DNA of 6,279 bases from DASWIV01 sp036397475 (lineage in GTDB: Bacteria; JAJVIF01; JAPKYR01), in contig DASWIV010000067.1 of the NCBI GenBank assembly GCA_036397475.1, forward strand, positions 1 to 6,279, given 5' to 3'. The notes beneath the pieces were generated by a model. That model was given only the letters and a program-made list of their open reading frames with translations, ran no database searches and was not told the origin of the DNA. How positions within the stretch are numbered: the first letter of the stretch is position 1; every line of letters starts with the position of its first letter. Both the position numbers and the translations under genes were made by a program. Positions 4,855 through 6,279 of this stretch are shown in pieces.

Positions 4855-6279
4855 CTATGGTTGAATGGTGCCATCTGATATCCAAACCAGATCAGGATCG
4901 CCATCTTGAATAAGCCCTATGAAGAAAATATCATAAACAGGCTCATTGTCTGTGTCTTCAGGTGAAGGATCTCTCAGGCAGATAGTAGGACCGGTAAATG
5001 GAGAAAGTAACGCCCAGAATGCGGGAGCATAATTGTCCTCAATCCAAGTTAGTTCCTTCGTAATAGTCTGGTCAGTATCAAAGCTGTAGCTTGTAACTCT
5101 GATTCCATCCCAATCCCAGTCGCCAATATCGCCGCCTGTATTTGCATAATAATAAGTCAATCCGAACCATTGGTCCTGATTACTGCCGCGTTCGTAACAC
5201 GCTATATCCGGTGCGATTCCATATTCATCGGAAATTGTCAAAAGAGCCCCGGATAATTCAGGTGATATTGTCATTTGAATCACGGGATCTTCAAAATGCT
5301 GGTCTCCCCAGTGTTCTGGATAACCATCAACTGACCAATCGAAATGCGTCCAGGAAATAATGGCGGCCTGATATGGCGACTCGCCCAAACCAATTGATGG
5401 AGGAATAGGAACAATATCGACCTTTGCCAGGGCGTCCGCATATGGATCGCCCGATGTGATTGCGAATGAATTGACAGGTGTCGCTGTTCCTTCAGAATCC
5501 CATGCATTAGCCCACACTAAATAAGGCTGGGGTGAGAATGGTGAAGATTGCCCCCAATATAACTGCGAGGACCAGACACAGACTGCAGAATCATTTTCCC
5601 CATTATCAAAGCCATCTACCATTCCAACATCGATACTTGGAGCAATATTTCTCGCGTTCGGAAGACCGCTAAAAGGCGGCGATACCGAGTATATAGTTCC
5701 CCATGAAAGAGAACTGGTCGGATCCGAATCATCATAATCCGCTTCAATCGCCAATATATCTGACTCGTCAAAATTTGTATACTCGGTACGTACATACGCA
5801 AGCAGTAAATCCCCATCCAGCTTCATTGCCAAGTCAGGTTGAACATCGTCGCTGCCGTTCGCTCCCTGAGTCTCAGCTAAGAGAATTTCATTTCCCACTG
5901 TAACATCAGTGCTCCAGTTTATTGTACCATCGAAGTCAACAATATACCTCTTATAATACAAATCAATGCCTTCGTTATCGTAGTCATTTAATTGCGCCCA
6001 AACGATGTAAATGAAAATATAACCGTCAATCCCTTGTGTTGCGTCATCCGGATGACAATACGCTACTTCAACTGCCGGATGTCTGCACCATGTCACAGAT
6101 GCATCGTTATCCGCATAGAACGTATCTTCGAAGTCGGGAGTGTCATCTATGTCGGATTGAAATACAGACAGACTAATAGATGAACCTGATCCCCCGGGAT
6201 CAGATCTGACAATGGCAGTGATTAGTGGCGATGCGTCAAGTGCATCGTCGTATACGGCTGTCAATCCCGCTGTTCCCCC
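4855..6279 (-). CDS. Exported beta-propeller-like repeat protein (5' end cut by window edge)
   Basis: The frame ends at TAG (4855-4857) and is open to base 6279, so 474 C-terminal residues are visible. The N-terminus, including any signal peptide, is missing. The TTG at 6264 is an internal Leu codon, not a needed start. The protein is acidic, rich in Asp, Trp and Tyr, and almost all predicted beta strand. Six imperfect repeats begin near residues 67, 147, 213, 293, 356 and 430 of the fragment, each with a 'P-[DAST]-[ILV]' strand followed by a hydrophobic strand ending in Trp or Tyr. The 63-80 residue spacing suits propeller blades. I see no canonical sialidase Asp-boxes (SxDxGxTW) or catalytic residues. 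The final DPDLVWISDGTIQP has no further repeat after it and could close the ring. It is probably extracellular and co-expressed with the lipoprotein; family and ligand are unknown. Confidence 0.82.
   Translation of the reverse strand, partial: GGTAGLTAVYDDALDASPLITAIVRSDPGGSGSSISLSVFQSDIDDTPDFEDTFYADNDASVTWCRHPAVEVAYCHPDDATQGIDGYIFIYIVWAQLNDYDNEGIDLYYKRYIVDFDGTINWSTDVTVGNEILLAETQGANGSDDVQPDLAMKLDGDLLLAYVRTEYTNFDESDILAIEADYDDSDPTSSLSWGTIYSVSPPFSGLPNARNIAPSIDVGMVDGFDNGENDSAVCVWSSQLYWGQSSPFSPQPYLVWANAWDSEGTATPVNSFAITSGDPYADALAKVDIVPIPPSIGLGESPYQAAIISWTHFDWSVDGYPEHWGDQHFEDPVIQMTISPELSGALLTISDEYGIAPDIACYERGSNQDQWFGLTYYYANTGGDIGDWDWDGIRVTSYSFDTDQTITKELTWIEDNYAPAFWALLSPFTGPTICLRDPSPEDTDNEPVYDIFFIGLIQDGDPDLVWISDGTIQP
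4909..6081 (-). repeat. Six protein-level repeats (putative propeller blades)
   Basis: Repeat starts in the coded fragment: HPAVEVAYC (67), QPDLAMKLDGDLLLAYV (147), APSIDVGMVDG with SAVCVW (213), PPSIGLGESPYQAAIISW (293), APDIACYERG with FGLTYYY (356), and GPTICLRDP with DIFFIGL (430). Intervals are about 80, 66, 80, 63 and 74 residues. The units are too diverged to show as DNA repeats. The number of blades upstream of the window edge is unknown. Confidence 0.6.

Noticed and set aside
6262..6264. TTG as the start codon of the propeller protein
   Set aside because: The frame stays open for the five codons to the window edge. There is no signal peptide after this TTG, so the gene is better read as 5'-truncated.

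Overview
This window looks like chromosomal DNA from a free-living, probably uncultured bacterium. Two features support this: near-canonical Shine-Dalgarno and sigma70-type signals, and a core housekeeping cluster (yaaR-holB-ricT) best known from Firmicutes. That cluster sits beside exported proteins of a kind I cannot place in a named family. I cannot assign a phylum. Every gene I accept lies on the minus strand, so the window reads from right (6279) to left (1).

Region A (6279 to 3539) is a probable transcription unit of two exported proteins. First comes the C-terminal 474 residues of a large protein built from six imperfect beta-propeller-like repeats; its start lies beyond the right edge. 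After 18 bases comes a 412-residue lipoprotein with a clear lipobox and a near-perfect Shine-Dalgarno. The unit ends at a strong intrinsic terminator (3539-3574).

Region B (3509 to 1) starts at a good promoter: a perfect TATAAT with an extended -10 TG and a -35-like TTGTTA. Four tightly packed genes follow. They are a secreted two-domain protein whose C-terminal half resembles the CsgG/TolB-N/LpoB type of fold, then yaaR (DUF327), then holB (DNA polymerase III delta' clamp-loader subunit), then the start of ricT/yaaT (PSP1 domain), cut by the left edge. Gaps between genes are 2, 19 and 17 bases, so this reads as one operon. The order yaaR-holB-ricT matches the Bacillus subtilis arrangement. 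Having an exported envelope-type protein as its first gene is not part of that arrangement as I know it.

The only non-coding stretch of any size is 3447-3597, which holds the terminator and promoter. Region A looks visibly more AT-rich, with fewer CpG-containing codons, than region B. I see no RNA genes, mobile elements, CRISPR arrays or phage genes. I do not see a clear new defence or metabolic system. The most distinctive points are the exported protein leading the replication/RicT operon, the altered delta' motifs, and the unnamed propeller-lipoprotein pair.
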